Assembly (NCBI GenBank): GCA_946480715.1
Contig: CAMLKK010000023.1
Coordinates: 1 to 48,382 of the forward strand
Direction: 5' to 3'
Source: an uncultured Bacteriovorax sp.
GTDB taxonomy: Bacteria; Bdellovibrionota; Bacteriovoracia; Bacteriovoracales; Bacteriovoracaceae
Length of the DNA: 48,382 nt
In this document: positions 17,559 to 25,241 of the stretch, piece after piece
Numbering within the stretch: position 1 is the first letter of the stretch
How the letters are laid out: each line of letters opens with the position of its first letter
Notes under the pieces: generated by a model
Databases searched by the model: none
The model's input: the letters and a program-made list of their open reading frames with translations, nothing else
What the model was told of the DNA's origin: nothing
Position numbers and translations under genes: made by a program

Positions 17559-17641
17559 GCCCTGCTGGTGAAATTGGCAGACACGCCAGACTTAGGATCT
17601 GGTGCGCAAGCGTGGGGGTTCAAGTCCCTCGCAGGGCACCA
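17559..17641 (+). tRNA. tRNA-Leu, anticodon UAG
   Basis: The acceptor stem GCCCTGC (17559-17565) pairs with GCAGGGC (17631-17637), followed by discriminator A and an encoded CCA (17639-17641). The anticodon stem is CCAGA/TCTGG with loop CTTAGGA, giving anticodon TAG at 17593-17595. The long variable arm (TGCGCAAGCGT) and T-arm loop TTCAAGT fit a class II leucine tRNA reading CUN codons. Confidence 0.97.
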
Positions 17642-17699
17642 TCTTTTTTATCCCATATTAATTTTAAATCAAAATGAACATTGTCCCGCGGACAGATTG

Positions 17700-17719
17700 T
17701 TTTACATAAAACTGTAAAA
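17700..17719. promoter_or_regulatory. Inverted repeat upstream of the acid phosphatase gene
   Basis: TTTTACA (17700-17706) and TGTAAAA (17713-17719) are a perfect seven-base inverted repeat with a six-base centre, about 100 bases before the phosphatase ATG. The size suits a dimeric repressor or activator site; the regulator is unknown. In AT-rich DNA a chance palindrome is possible. Confidence 0.35.
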
Positions 17720-17816
17720 ATTTCAATCAATGCAAGAAAAAATAAAAATCATTTTAAGTATGATCTATATATTCTTGAAAAATGATCATTGATCTCAACA
17801 TCCAAGGAATTGTTCC

Positions 17817-18449
17817 ATGTCACGAATGTTAGCTTTTTTGTTTCTTACCGTTTTGAGTGTTTCAAACACTCAAGCACAAGATGAAAAATTTTTAGTCAAA
17901 GTCCTAACAAAAAACACGATTAAAAATATTATTGGAGATTTCCCAGCTAAGGGATCAAGTGAAGAGGCTGCAGATTATGCAGAAATAATAAAGTGGCAAA
18001 ACGAACGAACGACAGAAGAATGTAATTTGGCCAATAGTCAGCATAGCGCTAAAATTGTTTCAATGTTTGCTTTTGATGGTGGGCCTTTAACACTGAAGGA
18101 AGCAAAAAGTCTTCAAAGAAGATTTTTGAAAGAGTATGGTGAAATTTCTTTGAATGTTTATAGAGCAAAGAAAATTTATGATCGTCCAAGACCATACGAT
18201 GCTAACCCAGAAATCAAGCCTTGTATCGATTTAGAAGGTTCATCTGCTTACCCAAGTGGACACACGACAATGGCAAGAGCGATGGCCTTACTAATCGCCA
18301 CAGTTTACCCTGAAAGAAAAGAAGCTTTATTAAAAACAGCTGATCAAGCAGCTCTTAACAGAATCATTGGTGGTGTTCACCATCCAAGTGATGTCGTTGC
18401 TGGTAAAAAACTCGGGGATGCACTTTTTAAACTTATTTACGTTAAATAG
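17817..18449 (+). CDS. Secreted class A acid phosphatase (PAP2 superfamily)
   Basis: Periplasmic phosphomonoesterase, 210 residues. A signal peptide (MSRMLAFLFLTVLSVSNTQA) precedes the mature enzyme. The three-part PAP2 motif is complete: Lys118-x6-Arg125-Pro126, PSGH at 146-149, and Arg182-x5-His188-x3-Asp192. The serine normally before the last arginine is replaced by Asn181, a small deviation. Soluble PAP2 proteins with a signal peptide and no membrane helices are bacterial class A non-specific acid phosphatases, which release phosphate from nucleotides and other organic phosphates. CAAGGAA eight bases ahead supports the start. It stands alone between the tRNA and a terminator shared with the opposing operon. 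Confidence 0.9.
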   Translation: MSRMLAFLFLTVLSVSNTQAQDEKFLVKVLTKNTIKNIIGDFPAKGSSEEAADYAEIIKWQNERTTEECNLANSQHSAKIVSMFAFDGGPLTLKEAKSLQRRFLKEYGEISLNVYRAKKIYDRPRPYDANPEIKPCIDLEGSSAYPSGHTTMARAMALLIATVYPERKEALLKTADQAALNRIIGGVHHPSDVVAGKKLGDALFKLIYVK

Positions 18450-18458
18450 TCTGAAATA

Positions 18459-18492
18459 AAAAAAGCCTTCGTTTTGACGAAGGCTTTTTTTT
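18459..18492. terminator. Bidirectional intrinsic terminator between convergent genes
   Basis: GCCTTCG (18465-18471) and CGAAGGC (18478-18484) form the stem, with A-run on the left and T-run on the right, so it has a U-tract on either strand. It can end both the phosphatase transcript and the opposing three-gene operon. Confidence 0.9.
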
Positions 18493-18504
18493 GAGAAGTA
18501 TTTA

Positions 18505-19284
18505 CTAAGGTGTTTTCTGAGGCTCTTCAAGATCTTTTGGTGCCCACAGTTTTTTGTAAGCTTTCCCTTTGTACGTTTTAGAGATGATATCAAAGAGTGA
18601 ATCATCCTCTTTGATTTCCAGATTTTCATTATTCAACTTTTTTACGATATCTTTTTTCTCGTCATCAGAAAATCTTTCCGAAGAAACAGATGAGTTCTGG
18701 CCAACAACTGCAACAGGAGCAGGGGAGTTAACTGGTTTTTTCTCTGCAACTTGTGACTTTAGTTCTTTCACTGCAGGCTGAGGAACGGCTTTAGCCAGAG
18801 GTATTCCATCTTTTGACTGCAGGAATTTTCTGATCGCTTTATCTGTTTCTGCTCTTTTTAAAGCACGTTTTTTAGATTGCTCAGTAAAACGTTTTTTAGC
18901 GTTCTTCATGACTTCTGGCTGATTAGCATGCAGAAGAATTGAGATCTCGCTATTGAGCTTATCTAAATCGAAATAGAGCGCTTTAATTTCAGGAGAGTCA
19001 CCTTTACCAACAGATTTAAGTTCCATGATCTGATTGAATAGGCCGTAGTATTTTTCAAAAGCAGCTTTTTCTTTAGCGCTGAAAACTGGTTTGTTGTTAG
19101 GTTTTTTTGTATCAAAAAATTTCTTGTCGTAAGTGAGTTTAACTGGCTTAGCACAAGACTTCGTCTCCACACATTTACATGCAGGATCGATTTGCATTCT
19201 TTTGCCATTGTAAAACAAACATCCGGTACCAGCTTCAGCTACAAAATTCACGAGAAAAAGAAAAAGAGCTATATTGAGTTTCAC
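18505..19284 (-). CDS. Exported protein of unknown function, cysteine-containing N-terminal region
   Basis: A 259-residue exported protein. A signal peptide (KLNIALFLFLVNFVAEAG) is followed by a short cysteine-rich stretch (Cys at residues 22, 36, 38 and 44 approx.) that could form disulfides in the periplasm. The middle is helical and Lys/Glu rich; residues about 165-200 are Pro/Ala rich (VPQPAVKEL; VNSPAPVAVV), looking like a flexible linker. I recognise no family. The GTG start at 19284 has AAGGAG eight bases upstream. It is the last gene of a three-gene exported-protein unit, 35 bases after the 593-residue protein. Confidence 0.72.
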   Translation of the reverse strand: MKLNIALFLFLVNFVAEAGTGCLFYNGKRMQIDPACKCVETKSCAKPVKLTYDKKFFDTKKPNNKPVFSAKEKAAFEKYYGLFNQIMELKSVGKGDSPEIKALYFDLDKLNSEISILLHANQPEVMKNAKKRFTEQSKKRALKRAETDKAIRKFLQSKDGIPLAKAVPQPAVKELKSQVAEKKPVNSPAPVAVVGQNSSVSSERFSDDEKKDIVKKLNNENLEIKEDDSLFDIISKTYKGKAYKKLWAPKDLEEPQKTP

Positions 19285-19319
19285 TAATTATTCTCCTTAA
19301 TAATGTGAGTGTGTCATCC

Positions 19320-21101
19320 TTATTGACACACACAAGTCTGAGAGTTTCCTGAATCATTTTGCATCACTTGCCCAATGTTAGAAGAATCGCAAACTGCAGT
19401 GATTGGTTTTGATGGGCCAAAGACTGCTCCTGACCAGTGACATCCTCTAGGGTAAACAGTAGACACTTGCCCTTCAGAATCAGATCCAGAACCAGTTGCT
19501 GCACATGAAGTTCCGTTTCCACCTTTAGCGTAACATTCAACTTTTTTCTGAATCGCTTTGTGATCAACTTTAGAGAAGTAACCTTCTTTAGCCTTTTTCG
19601 CTAATTCTTCTGTTGAGAAAGTATTCAAGAAATCATAGAACGGGCTAAGGTTAGGGTTTGCTTCTTTTGCAGTCTTGTAGAATCCTTTGTACGCAGTCAA
19701 TGTTTTATCAAGGTAGCAAAGAGTTTTCGTAATCATTGTAGTCAGTTTTGACTTGAGTTCATTCTTCTCTTCCATCTTTCTACCTTGCTCATCCATTCTC
19801 GCTTGCGGAGTTTTTTGCGACTCAAGGACAGCAATTTGTTTCGGAGTAACTTGCTCGTTAAAGTCTAGGGCAGCGAGAGCGATAGTTGTGATGTAGTCAG
19901 CGCCATTTTCCATGTTAGCAAAGATGTTTAATGTTTGAGTTACAGTTTCTGTTGCTTCTTCACCAAGTTTTCCAGTTGTACTATAGAATCCAACATAATC
20001 GTTTCCGATGTTTCCACCTCTGCTAGGAGTGTGGCCTCTTTCTTCTGAAGCATCAGCTCCTCTTACAAGGTTATACCAGAAAGTCTCTGTTCCACGATTT
20101 CCTTCACCATCTGTGAATGATCTTGCTCTTTCTTGAGTTGTACCTGTAGCTTCACCAATCACTTTACCAAGATCGACAAGCGTATAGTCGTTTGATCCGA
20201 CTTTAAAGCTCACGTCACCACCACCAGTTTCTCCAGTGATCGTACCAGTTAGAAGTGACATAACCGCAAGAACTTCGATCCCCATTTTGTTAACAAGGTA
20301 GTCGACAAGTTTAGCAACTGCTTTATTTAACTTTTCTTTTGCAGCATCAACTTTTTTCTTAGCATCATCTACTGCTTTCTGAGCGGCTGCAACTGCAGCG
20401 GCCTTTGCACTCGCGCAAGAGCCATCATCATCTTCAGGACAAGTTGTTGCATTGGCAGCATCAAGTGCTTTTTGAGCAGCGGCCATTTCTTCTTTGGCCT
20501 TACCTAATTCATCTTGTGCTTTTTTAATTTCATCAACAGATTTTTTGATTTCCTTATTAACTTCGGCCATTTTTGCTTTTTTATCTTGGATTTCAGCTTC
20601 GCGCTTAGCATTTTCGGCAGCTGCTTTATTTTGAACACCTTTATCTTCGATCAATTGTTTTTCGATTGTATCCAACTCAGTCATCATATTAGTTAAACGA
20701 TTCACGAGTTGGTAGATGATACAAGCATTACCATAGAGTTGGAATTCACCTTTTTCTTTAGCCGCTTCAACTGAAGCCTCGTCATTACAACGTGTGGCCA
20801 TCACTGTGCTTTGATCGTTATTAGTAACTTCATTAGCAACATGTTCAGCAGCACTATAGAGTTCTGTCTGATTATTCATGGCCACTGAATCTGAAGAAGC
20901 AGGATCACCTACGGGTTTAATAAGGCCCGGGCTTTGAAGAATCGTCACTGGTGCAGACAACAATCCCATACGTGTAAGTCCGGCCGATAAGTTGATGGCA
21001 TCAACTTCTTCAGTCGTTAAACCGCATGAGTCAGCTTGGGCCATGGCCACACTCTGAAAAGTTAAGTTGAAGGAGATTGCGAGGATTAATAAGTATTTCA
21101 T
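19320..21101 (-). CDS. Large exported protein with alanine-rich coiled coil
   Basis: A 593-residue exported protein of unknown function. The N-terminus is a signal peptide (MKYLLILAISFNLTFQSVAMA). Residues of about 130-265 form an Ala/Lys/Glu coiled coil (VDEIKKAQDELGKAKEEMAA; AAVAAAQKAVDDAKKKVDAA) interrupted by a small Cys loop (TTCPEDDDGSC) that may be a disulfide-closed turn. A hydrophobic segment (IEVLAVMSLLTGTITGETGG) follows, then a Gly/Thr/Asn-rich part and a C-terminal region with several Cys ending TCVCQ. Middle gene of the three-gene unit. The structure suggests a periplasmic or surface protein; nothing more can be claimed. Confidence 0.72.
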   Translation of the reverse strand: MKYLLILAISFNLTFQSVAMAQADSCGLTTEEVDAINLSAGLTRMGLLSAPVTILQSPGLIKPVGDPASSDSVAMNNQTELYSAAEHVANEVTNNDQSTVMATRCNDEASVEAAKEKGEFQLYGNACIIYQLVNRLTNMMTELDTIEKQLIEDKGVQNKAAAENAKREAEIQDKKAKMAEVNKEIKKSVDEIKKAQDELGKAKEEMAAAQKALDAANATTCPEDDDGSCASAKAAAVAAAQKAVDDAKKKVDAAKEKLNKAVAKLVDYLVNKMGIEVLAVMSLLTGTITGETGGGDVSFKVGSNDYTLVDLGKVIGEATGTTQERARSFTDGEGNRGTETFWYNLVRGADASEERGHTPSRGGNIGNDYVGFYSTTGKLGEEATETVTQTLNIFANMENGADYITTIALAALDFNEQVTPKQIAVLESQKTPQARMDEQGRKMEEKNELKSKLTTMITKTLCYLDKTLTAYKGFYKTAKEANPNLSPFYDFLNTFSTEELAKKAKEGYFSKVDHKAIQKKVECYAKGGNGTSCAATGSGSDSEGQVSTVYPRGCHWSGAVFGPSKPITAVCDSSNIGQVMQNDSGNSQTCVCQ

Positions 21102-21144
21102 TTACGTACCACTCTGGTTAAAAAATATTCTTAATACTTAGTTA

Positions 21145-21537
21145 TTATTTTTTAGCTTTTTTTATTGTAGCTTCTTTACGACATTCTTTAGCAGCTTCAG
21201 CGTTTCCGATTCTTCCGCATCTATAAAGTTCTTGGACGTGGGCTTTTTCAAGATTTGAGAAAACTTCTTGATTGGCTTCAACTATTTTATCTTTTTCTTC
21301 TTGATCAGCTGAATCGCTCGAAAAACCTGGCTCTTTCGCATATTGGTCTTTAATGGCTGCAGGATCAAATTTTTGATTTTCAGGTGCTTTTTTTGGATCT
21401 TTCAAAAGTTCCTTAACTGCCTTACCGCCAGCCGTAGATTCTAATTTATCCTTCGTCTGTGCTGCTTCTTCTACAGCATAAGAAGAGGCATGGAATGCTA
21501 GTAGAGATGAAAGTAGTGCAATTTTGAATGTACTCAT
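21145..21537 (-). CDS. Small exported protein of unknown function
   Basis: A 130-residue protein with a signal peptide (MSTFKIALLSSLLAFHASSYA) and a charged, Lys/Glu/Asp-rich mature part of about 109 residues with two cysteines near the end (YRCGRIGNAEAAKECRKEAT). AAAGGA lies nine bases before the ATG. It is the first gene of the minus-strand unit that continues with the 593- and 259-residue exported proteins. No family recognised; the shared export signals and cysteines suggest the three act together in the envelope. Confidence 0.7.
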   Translation of the reverse strand: MSTFKIALLSSLLAFHASSYAVEEAAQTKDKLESTAGGKAVKELLKDPKKAPENQKFDPAAIKDQYAKEPGFSSDSADQEEKDKIVEANQEVFSNLEKAHVQELYRCGRIGNAEAAKECRKEATIKKAKK

Positions 21538-21691
21538 GTGCTCAATCCTTTTTGTGTTTCTTTATTTAAGAATAACTGAAATTTGATTTTTTTCAGTGAT
21601 AGTTTTTGAATAGGCAGGAAAAGCACGTGTAATCACTCTTCTTTTGAAATTGAAGTCCTTGTAAGGGGCTGCCCAAAATAGTGGCCAGATT

Positions 21692-21723
21692 GAAAAATGA
21701 GGGGCTAAATTACTGTCCCTCAT
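21692..21723 (-). terminator. Terminator of corA, overlapping a competing hairpin
   Basis: Read on the minus strand, ATGAGGG (21723-21717) pairs with CCCTCAT (21703-21697) and is followed by TTTTC, a plausible intrinsic terminator just after corA. A second stem, CTGTCCCTC (21713-21721) with GAGGGACAG (21738-21746), uses the same central bases, so only one of the two can form at a time. Confidence 0.6.
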
Positions 21724-21749
21724 ATTTTAAAGGGTTGGAGGGACAGCAA

Positions 21750-22670
21750 CTATTTCCCAATCCATCCGCGTTTATAGAGCCAGTAGAAGATGCCTAGGGA
21801 AATAATTGCCATACCACCGAGGACGTAGAAGTACCCATTGTGCATTTCAAGCTCAGGCATGTATTTGAAGTTCATTCCATAAACTCCGGCGAGGAAGTTT
21901 AAAGGAAGGAAGAAAATGGAGAAGACAGTTAAGACACGCATAACTTCATTTGTTTTAAAACTCGCTTCATTTGTCGCGTGGGAGAGCAGAGAGATGTGAA
22001 GGTTGATTAAGCCGTTAACGTTTTCTAAGACGTCTTCACTGTAAAAAAGGTTTCTTTCGATGTTCTCATTTAAACCAGCAAAGTCTCTCCAGATAAATTC
22101 AGGTCTTTTTTCCAGTGACGTTAAGATGTTTAATGAAAATTTTAAAACTTTTCTAAATGCTGAAGCTCTACGTTTTAAGTAATAGCCTTCACGCAAAAGA
22201 GAGTGATTTCTTTTTGATTGGAAAATTGAAGTTTCAAAATCATCAACTCTTGTTTCAAGTGCCGAAAGATGTTCATCGAAAGCGAGCAGGGCAGAGCTCA
22301 CAATTGTTTTGATAATTTCTTTCATCGACAGGATTTCATTATTCGAACGCTCACGCAGTTCTTTTAAGTATGGTTTATCCAATCGATGAATGGTGACTAA
22401 CAAATTATCTTTAATAATGAGGGTGATTTTAGTCGTGAGGTCCTGAATATTAACGGCCTGTGGATTTCCAGAAGCATCAATCGTTCGAAGATAAATAACT
22501 GTAGCCGTACCCAGGTCATCATATTTCGGCAGATGTTCAGGATCGAGTGCATTCACTAAAATCCTCTGTGGAATCTCTAATTCTCTTGAAAGTTCCGTTA
22601 GGTCCGACCGTTGTGGTCCGACGAGATCTATCCATTTTAAAGGACCCATGTCTACAGTATGTTTATTCAT
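21750..22670 (-). CDS. corA: CorA-family divalent metal ion transporter
   Basis: Inner-membrane channel for Mg2+ (possibly Co2+ or Ni2+), acting as a pentamer. The long N-terminal cytoplasmic domain (to about residue 240) is alpha/beta then helical. Two membrane helices close the protein: VLTVFSIFFLPLNFLAGVYG ending in the conserved YGMNF filter motif, and YFYVLGGMAIISLGIFYWLY, followed by the basic tail KRGWIGK. A GTG at 22685 gives a slightly longer frame, but the ATG at 22670 is preferred because AGGTGAT lies about 10 bases before it. It is divergent from the MarR-type gene across only 71 bases, so the two promoters must be close together and could be co-regulated. Confidence 0.93.
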   Translation of the reverse strand: MNKHTVDMGPLKWIDLVGPQRSDLTELSRELEIPQRILVNALDPEHLPKYDDLGTATVIYLRTIDASGNPQAVNIQDLTTKITLIIKDNLLVTIHRLDKPYLKELRERSNNEILSMKEIIKTIVSSALLAFDEHLSALETRVDDFETSIFQSKRNHSLLREGYYLKRRASAFRKVLKFSLNILTSLEKRPEFIWRDFAGLNENIERNLFYSEDVLENVNGLINLHISLLSHATNEASFKTNEVMRVLTVFSIFFLPLNFLAGVYGMNFKYMPELEMHNGYFYVLGGMAIISLGIFYWLYKRGWIGK

Positions 22671-22741
22671 GATTTTTATTATCACCTAATTTTCTTAAAG
22701 CTAAAGATAAAATTGATTTTTAAGCGTTTGACCTGAAGCTT

Positions 22742-23272
22742 ATGCGACGTGATACTGTAATGATGAAAGAAAAAATTGTTTTAGTTCCAAAAGACCCTGC
22801 AGTTCAAGAACTCATTGCTGAATTTCCCAACACAGCACCTGAGGCAATTGAGAGTATGTTCAAGTTTCTAAAAGTTGCAACATACATGAACATTAAACGT
22901 GAATCATTATTCATTGAATATGGATTAACTCTTGGGCGCTTCAATTTGCTTTTGTTATTGAAACAAGAAAAAAGCAAATCTCTTTCTCCATCTGAACTCG
23001 CTAAGCGCACAAGTGTGAGCAGAGGGACTATGACCCAATTCTTAGATGCTCTTGAAAAAGATGGATTCGCTGAACGTGTATCAGACCCACATGATAAAAG
23101 ATCAATGCTCGTTCAACTCACTCCCAAAGCAGAAGAAACTATACGCAGAATTCTTCCAAACTATTTAAAAAGGATGGAGCAGTTTATAAGTGTTCTTAAT
23201 CCAGAAGAACAAAAGTTATGGCTATCGATCAATGAAAAGATGGTGAATGGTTTAAAAGAATTTGATGACTAG
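22742..23272 (+). CDS. MarR-family transcriptional regulator
   Basis: A 176-residue dimeric winged-helix regulator. The DNA-binding part is clear: LSPSELAKRTSVSRGTMTQF as the helix-turn-helix near residues 80-99, then DALEKDGFAERVSDPHDKRS as the wing with the family's DxxDxR-like pattern, and MLVQLTPKAEETIRRIL leading into the dimerisation helices. The start is uncertain: ATG at 22742 lacks a clear Shine-Dalgarno, and ATGs at 22760 and 22763 are possible. It lies divergent to corA and upstream of the fimbrial operon. Regulation of either neighbour is possible but unproven; no obvious palindrome stands in the 71-base gap. Confidence 0.88.
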   Translation: MRRDTVMMKEKIVLVPKDPAVQELIAEFPNTAPEAIESMFKFLKVATYMNIKRESLFIEYGLTLGRFNLLLLLKQEKSKSLSPSELAKRTSVSRGTMTQFLDALEKDGFAERVSDPHDKRSMLVQLTPKAEETIRRILPNYLKRMEQFISVLNPEEQKLWLSINEKMVNGLKEFDD

Positions 23273-23360
23273 TTTTTGTTCACTTTTACTCTTGAAAAAA
23301 TCTTGAAGCTTTCTTCACAATTCGATTCTAAGAGCTCCAAATTTTTACATTCCATTACGA

Positions 23361-23393
23361 TTTACAAGAGTGGTATTTCTTCACCACTGTAAA
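23361..23393. promoter_or_regulatory. Inverted repeat upstream of the fimbrial promoter (possible activator site)
   Basis: AGTGGT (23369-23374) and ACCACT (23383-23388) are flanked by TTTAC and GTAAA, giving an imperfect two-part inverted repeat. It lies roughly 120-150 bases ahead of the predicted transcript start, the distance at which sigma-54 activators usually bind. A terminator is unlikely because no T-run follows on either strand. Confidence 0.45.
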
Positions 23394-23486
23394 AAACTTA
23401 AGCAGAAAAACACCATCTGTATAAAATCTAATCAACCAAAGCGTGCTATCGAGTGGATACTTCAATCCAGTTTGATACCAATTTTT

Positions 23487-23502
23487 TGGCATTACTTGTG
23501 CT
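23487..23502 (+). promoter_or_regulatory. Sigma-54 (-24/-12) promoter candidate of the fimbrial operon
   Basis: TGGCATTACTTGTGCT matches the sigma-54 consensus TGGCAC-N5-TTGCW at the invariant GG (23488-23489) and GC (23500-23501) with exactly ten bases between them. The transcript would start near 23513, giving a leader of about 28 bases that contains the pilin Shine-Dalgarno (GGAG, 23531-23534). Confidence 0.65.
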
Positions 23503-23540
23503 TTAACAACACTCAACAACACTCAACTTTGGAGAAAAGT

Positions 23541-24017
23541 ATGAAAAAGATCGCTCTAATTACAACTCTTCTAACCCTAACTTCAGCTTCATTTGCAGCT
23601 ACTACAGGTACGCTACAATTAAGAGGTGTCGTTCAACAAAGACTAAGTATCGCAGTGACTGCTGAATCAGGAGCCACAACTCTTGATCTTTCAGCATCTC
23701 CAACAGATTTAAAAGTTGCTACTCTTAACGAGAAAAACAACTCAAAAACTATTGGATATAAAGTTAATATTAAATCAGCAAAGCTTGGAAACCTTGAAAG
23801 AGTAGGTGGAACTGAAGCTCTACCATATACACTTAAATACAACGGATCAGCTGTTAACATTTCAACTGCTGCTGGTACTGATGTAGCTTCAGCTGCAACA
23901 GGTTCAGTAGTGAACACAAATAAAGACGTAGCAATTTCATATACTGGTGCTGCAGCGGAATCAATGGTTGAAGGTACATACGAAGATCTACTTACTTTCA
24001 CAATTTCATCTAACTAA
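23541..24017 (+). CDS. Major fimbrial subunit of a chaperone-usher system
   Basis: A 158-residue exported pilin-like protein. An in-frame upstream extension to 23370 exists, but the first 57 residues of it look non-coding, and GGAGAAAAGT stands directly before ATG 23541, where a clean signal peptide begins (MKKIALITTLLTLTSASFAA). The mature protein is all-beta, rich in Thr, Ser, Ala and Asn, without cysteines, beginning TTGTLQLRGVVQQ and ending GTYEDLLTFTISSN, the final-strand pattern of subunits folded by periplasmic chaperones (as in spore-coat-protein-U-like and archaic pilins). It is first in the operon, behind a sigma-54-type promoter and followed by a strong stem-loop, as expected for the abundant subunit. 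Family call is by pattern and context. Confidence 0.75.
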   Translation: MKKIALITTLLTLTSASFAATTGTLQLRGVVQQRLSIAVTAESGATTLDLSASPTDLKVATLNEKNNSKTIGYKVNIKSAKLGNLERVGGTEALPYTLKYNGSAVNISTAAGTDVASAATGSVVNTNKDVAISYTGAAAESMVEGTYEDLLTFTISSN

Positions 24018-24026
24018 TTTTTCCTT

Positions 24027-24062
24027 AGCTCCGGAAGCTCAATCCCCCTCACTTCCGGAGCT
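24027..24062 (+). promoter_or_regulatory. Intra-operon stem-loop after the pilin gene
   Basis: AGCTCCGGAAG (24027-24037) and CTTCCGGAGCT (24052-24062) form a perfect 11-pair stem with a 14-base loop. Only a weak T-rich sequence follows (TATTCCC), so it probably stabilises the pilin mRNA 3' end or partly terminates, keeping pilin levels above those of usher and chaperone. Confidence 0.75.
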
Positions 24063-24105
24063 TATTCCCGCTTAAGTTTGTCAGGTATTTTACCGATAAA
24101 CTTTC

Positions 24106-24459
24106 ATGAAGAAGTTTCTTTTCGTCACCTTCACAATTTTTTCCCTTCAAACTCATGCTGCCGAACAGGCTAATCTGACACTGCGTGGGCGTGTTTTAAG
24201 CACCATTCAATCGAGCATGAATCGTTTATCGAGTAAGGGAAAGAACGAACAATGGTTTATGAAAATTTCTTCAAATCAGGGTTACTCTTATGAACGCCAT
24301 AAAATCGAAATCAAAGGTTTGGACCAATTAGGAATATTGTCTAATTTTGATCGCATCGCCAATGAAAATAAGCAAATTCGGCATGAACTGTTGATTAACT
24401 TTGTCGCTGAAAATGCTAAGCCACTCAAGCCAATTTTTATAAATATTTCTGCCAATTAA
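24106..24459 (+). CDS. Small fimbrial-like minor subunit
   Basis: A 117-residue exported protein with signal peptide MKKFLFVTFTIFSLQTHAA. The mature start ANLTLRGRVLSTIQSS parallels the pilin's GTLQLRGVVQQRLS, and the end PLKPIFINISAN resembles the pilin's last strand, so it looks like a diverged or shortened paralogue. It might serve as minor subunit, anchor or terminator of the fibre. There is no clear Shine-Dalgarno near ATG 24106. It lies between pilin and chaperone within the operon. Confidence 0.65.
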   Translation: MKKFLFVTFTIFSLQTHAAEQANLTLRGRVLSTIQSSMNRLSSKGKNEQWFMKISSNQGYSYERHKIEIKGLDQLGILSNFDRIANENKQIRHELLINFVAENAKPLKPIFINISAN

Positions 24460-24521
24460 CATATCTTCTAATCTCAATTTAGTTTAAAATTAAAAGCGAT
24501 TCATACAAGGTGGTTCAAGGA

Positions 24522-25241
24522 ATGAAGCGCTTAATTTTTGCTTTCACAATATTCTTCTCTCTCAATGCTTTTGCTTTCAAATTTTCGCCTATGTCAGCGA
24601 GCCTGGATTTCAAAGGTCCTGGTAGCAATACTTTGTTTTACGTAGAAAATGATTCTAATTCTCCAATAGCCATTCAGATGTCTTTTGCTAAAAGAGAAAT
24701 GAATGAAATGGGAGAGGAATCTAATTCGGCCATTGGAAACGAACTCACTCTTTATCCAAGTCAACTCATTCTTCAGGCCAACGAAAAAAGATCGATCAAA
24801 GTTTCATGGAGTGGAAAAGAAACGGCAGATAAAGAGCTCGCTTATCGCTTAATTGCGGAACAACTTCCAATTGATTTACAGGCCGAGAAAAAGAAAAAAT
24901 CTAATATTAAGATCTTGCTCAGATATGTTGCTGCTCTTTACGTTTCCGATGAAAAATTTTCTTCGCAATTAACTTTCAAAGAAATCATAACTAAAAACAA
25001 TGATCTTATTTTTGTTGTGGAGAATTCTGGAAACAAACATCAGATTTTAGGAAATTTGGAATTAGCTTTTGTGGATAAAGCGAAAAAATCTGAAGTCGTT
25101 TTAAAAGGTGAAGAGTTAAAAGGAATGATCGGAGAGAATGTTCTCGCCCATTCTAAGCGCCAATTCAAATTTGCGAGAACTGGAAAATTTGAAAAAATTT
25201 CTCCAACAGCACAAGTGAAGATGACATTTGATAAAGAATAA
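24522..25241 (+). CDS. Periplasmic fimbrial chaperone
   Basis: Predicted to bind pilin subunits in the periplasm and hand them to the usher. Signal peptide MKRLIFAFTIFFSLNAFA; the mature protein begins FKFSPMSASLDFKGPGSNTL, an immunoglobulin-like first domain, with RSIKVSWSGKE and LAYRLIAEQLPIDLQ in the region where chaperones carry their G1 and F1 strands and the conserved Arg/Lys anchor. A second Ig-like domain follows LRYVAALYVSDE. ATG 24522 is preferred over GTG 24510 because AAGGTGG lies seven bases before it. The 3' end overlaps the usher start by 14 bases. Confidence 0.82.
   Translation: MKRLIFAFTIFFSLNAFAFKFSPMSASLDFKGPGSNTLFYVENDSNSPIAIQMSFAKREMNEMGEESNSAIGNELTLYPSQLILQANEKRSIKVSWSGKETADKELAYRLIAEQLPIDLQAEKKKKSNIKILLRYVAALYVSDEKFSSQLTFKEIITKNNDLIFVVENSGNKHQILGNLELAFVDKAKKSEVVLKGEELKGMIGENVLAHSKRQFKFARTGKFEKISPTAQVKMTFDKE

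Noticed and set aside
21575..21597. ACTGAAA/TTTCAGT inverted repeat upstream of the 130-residue exported protein gene
   Set aside because: A 7-base palindrome in very AT-rich DNA with no matching copy at other promoters in the window; too weak to call an operator.
23370..23540. N-terminal extension of the pilin frame from 23370
   Set aside because: It contains the sigma-54 promoter candidate, has no signal-like features, and a normal Shine-Dalgarno and signal peptide begin at 23541.
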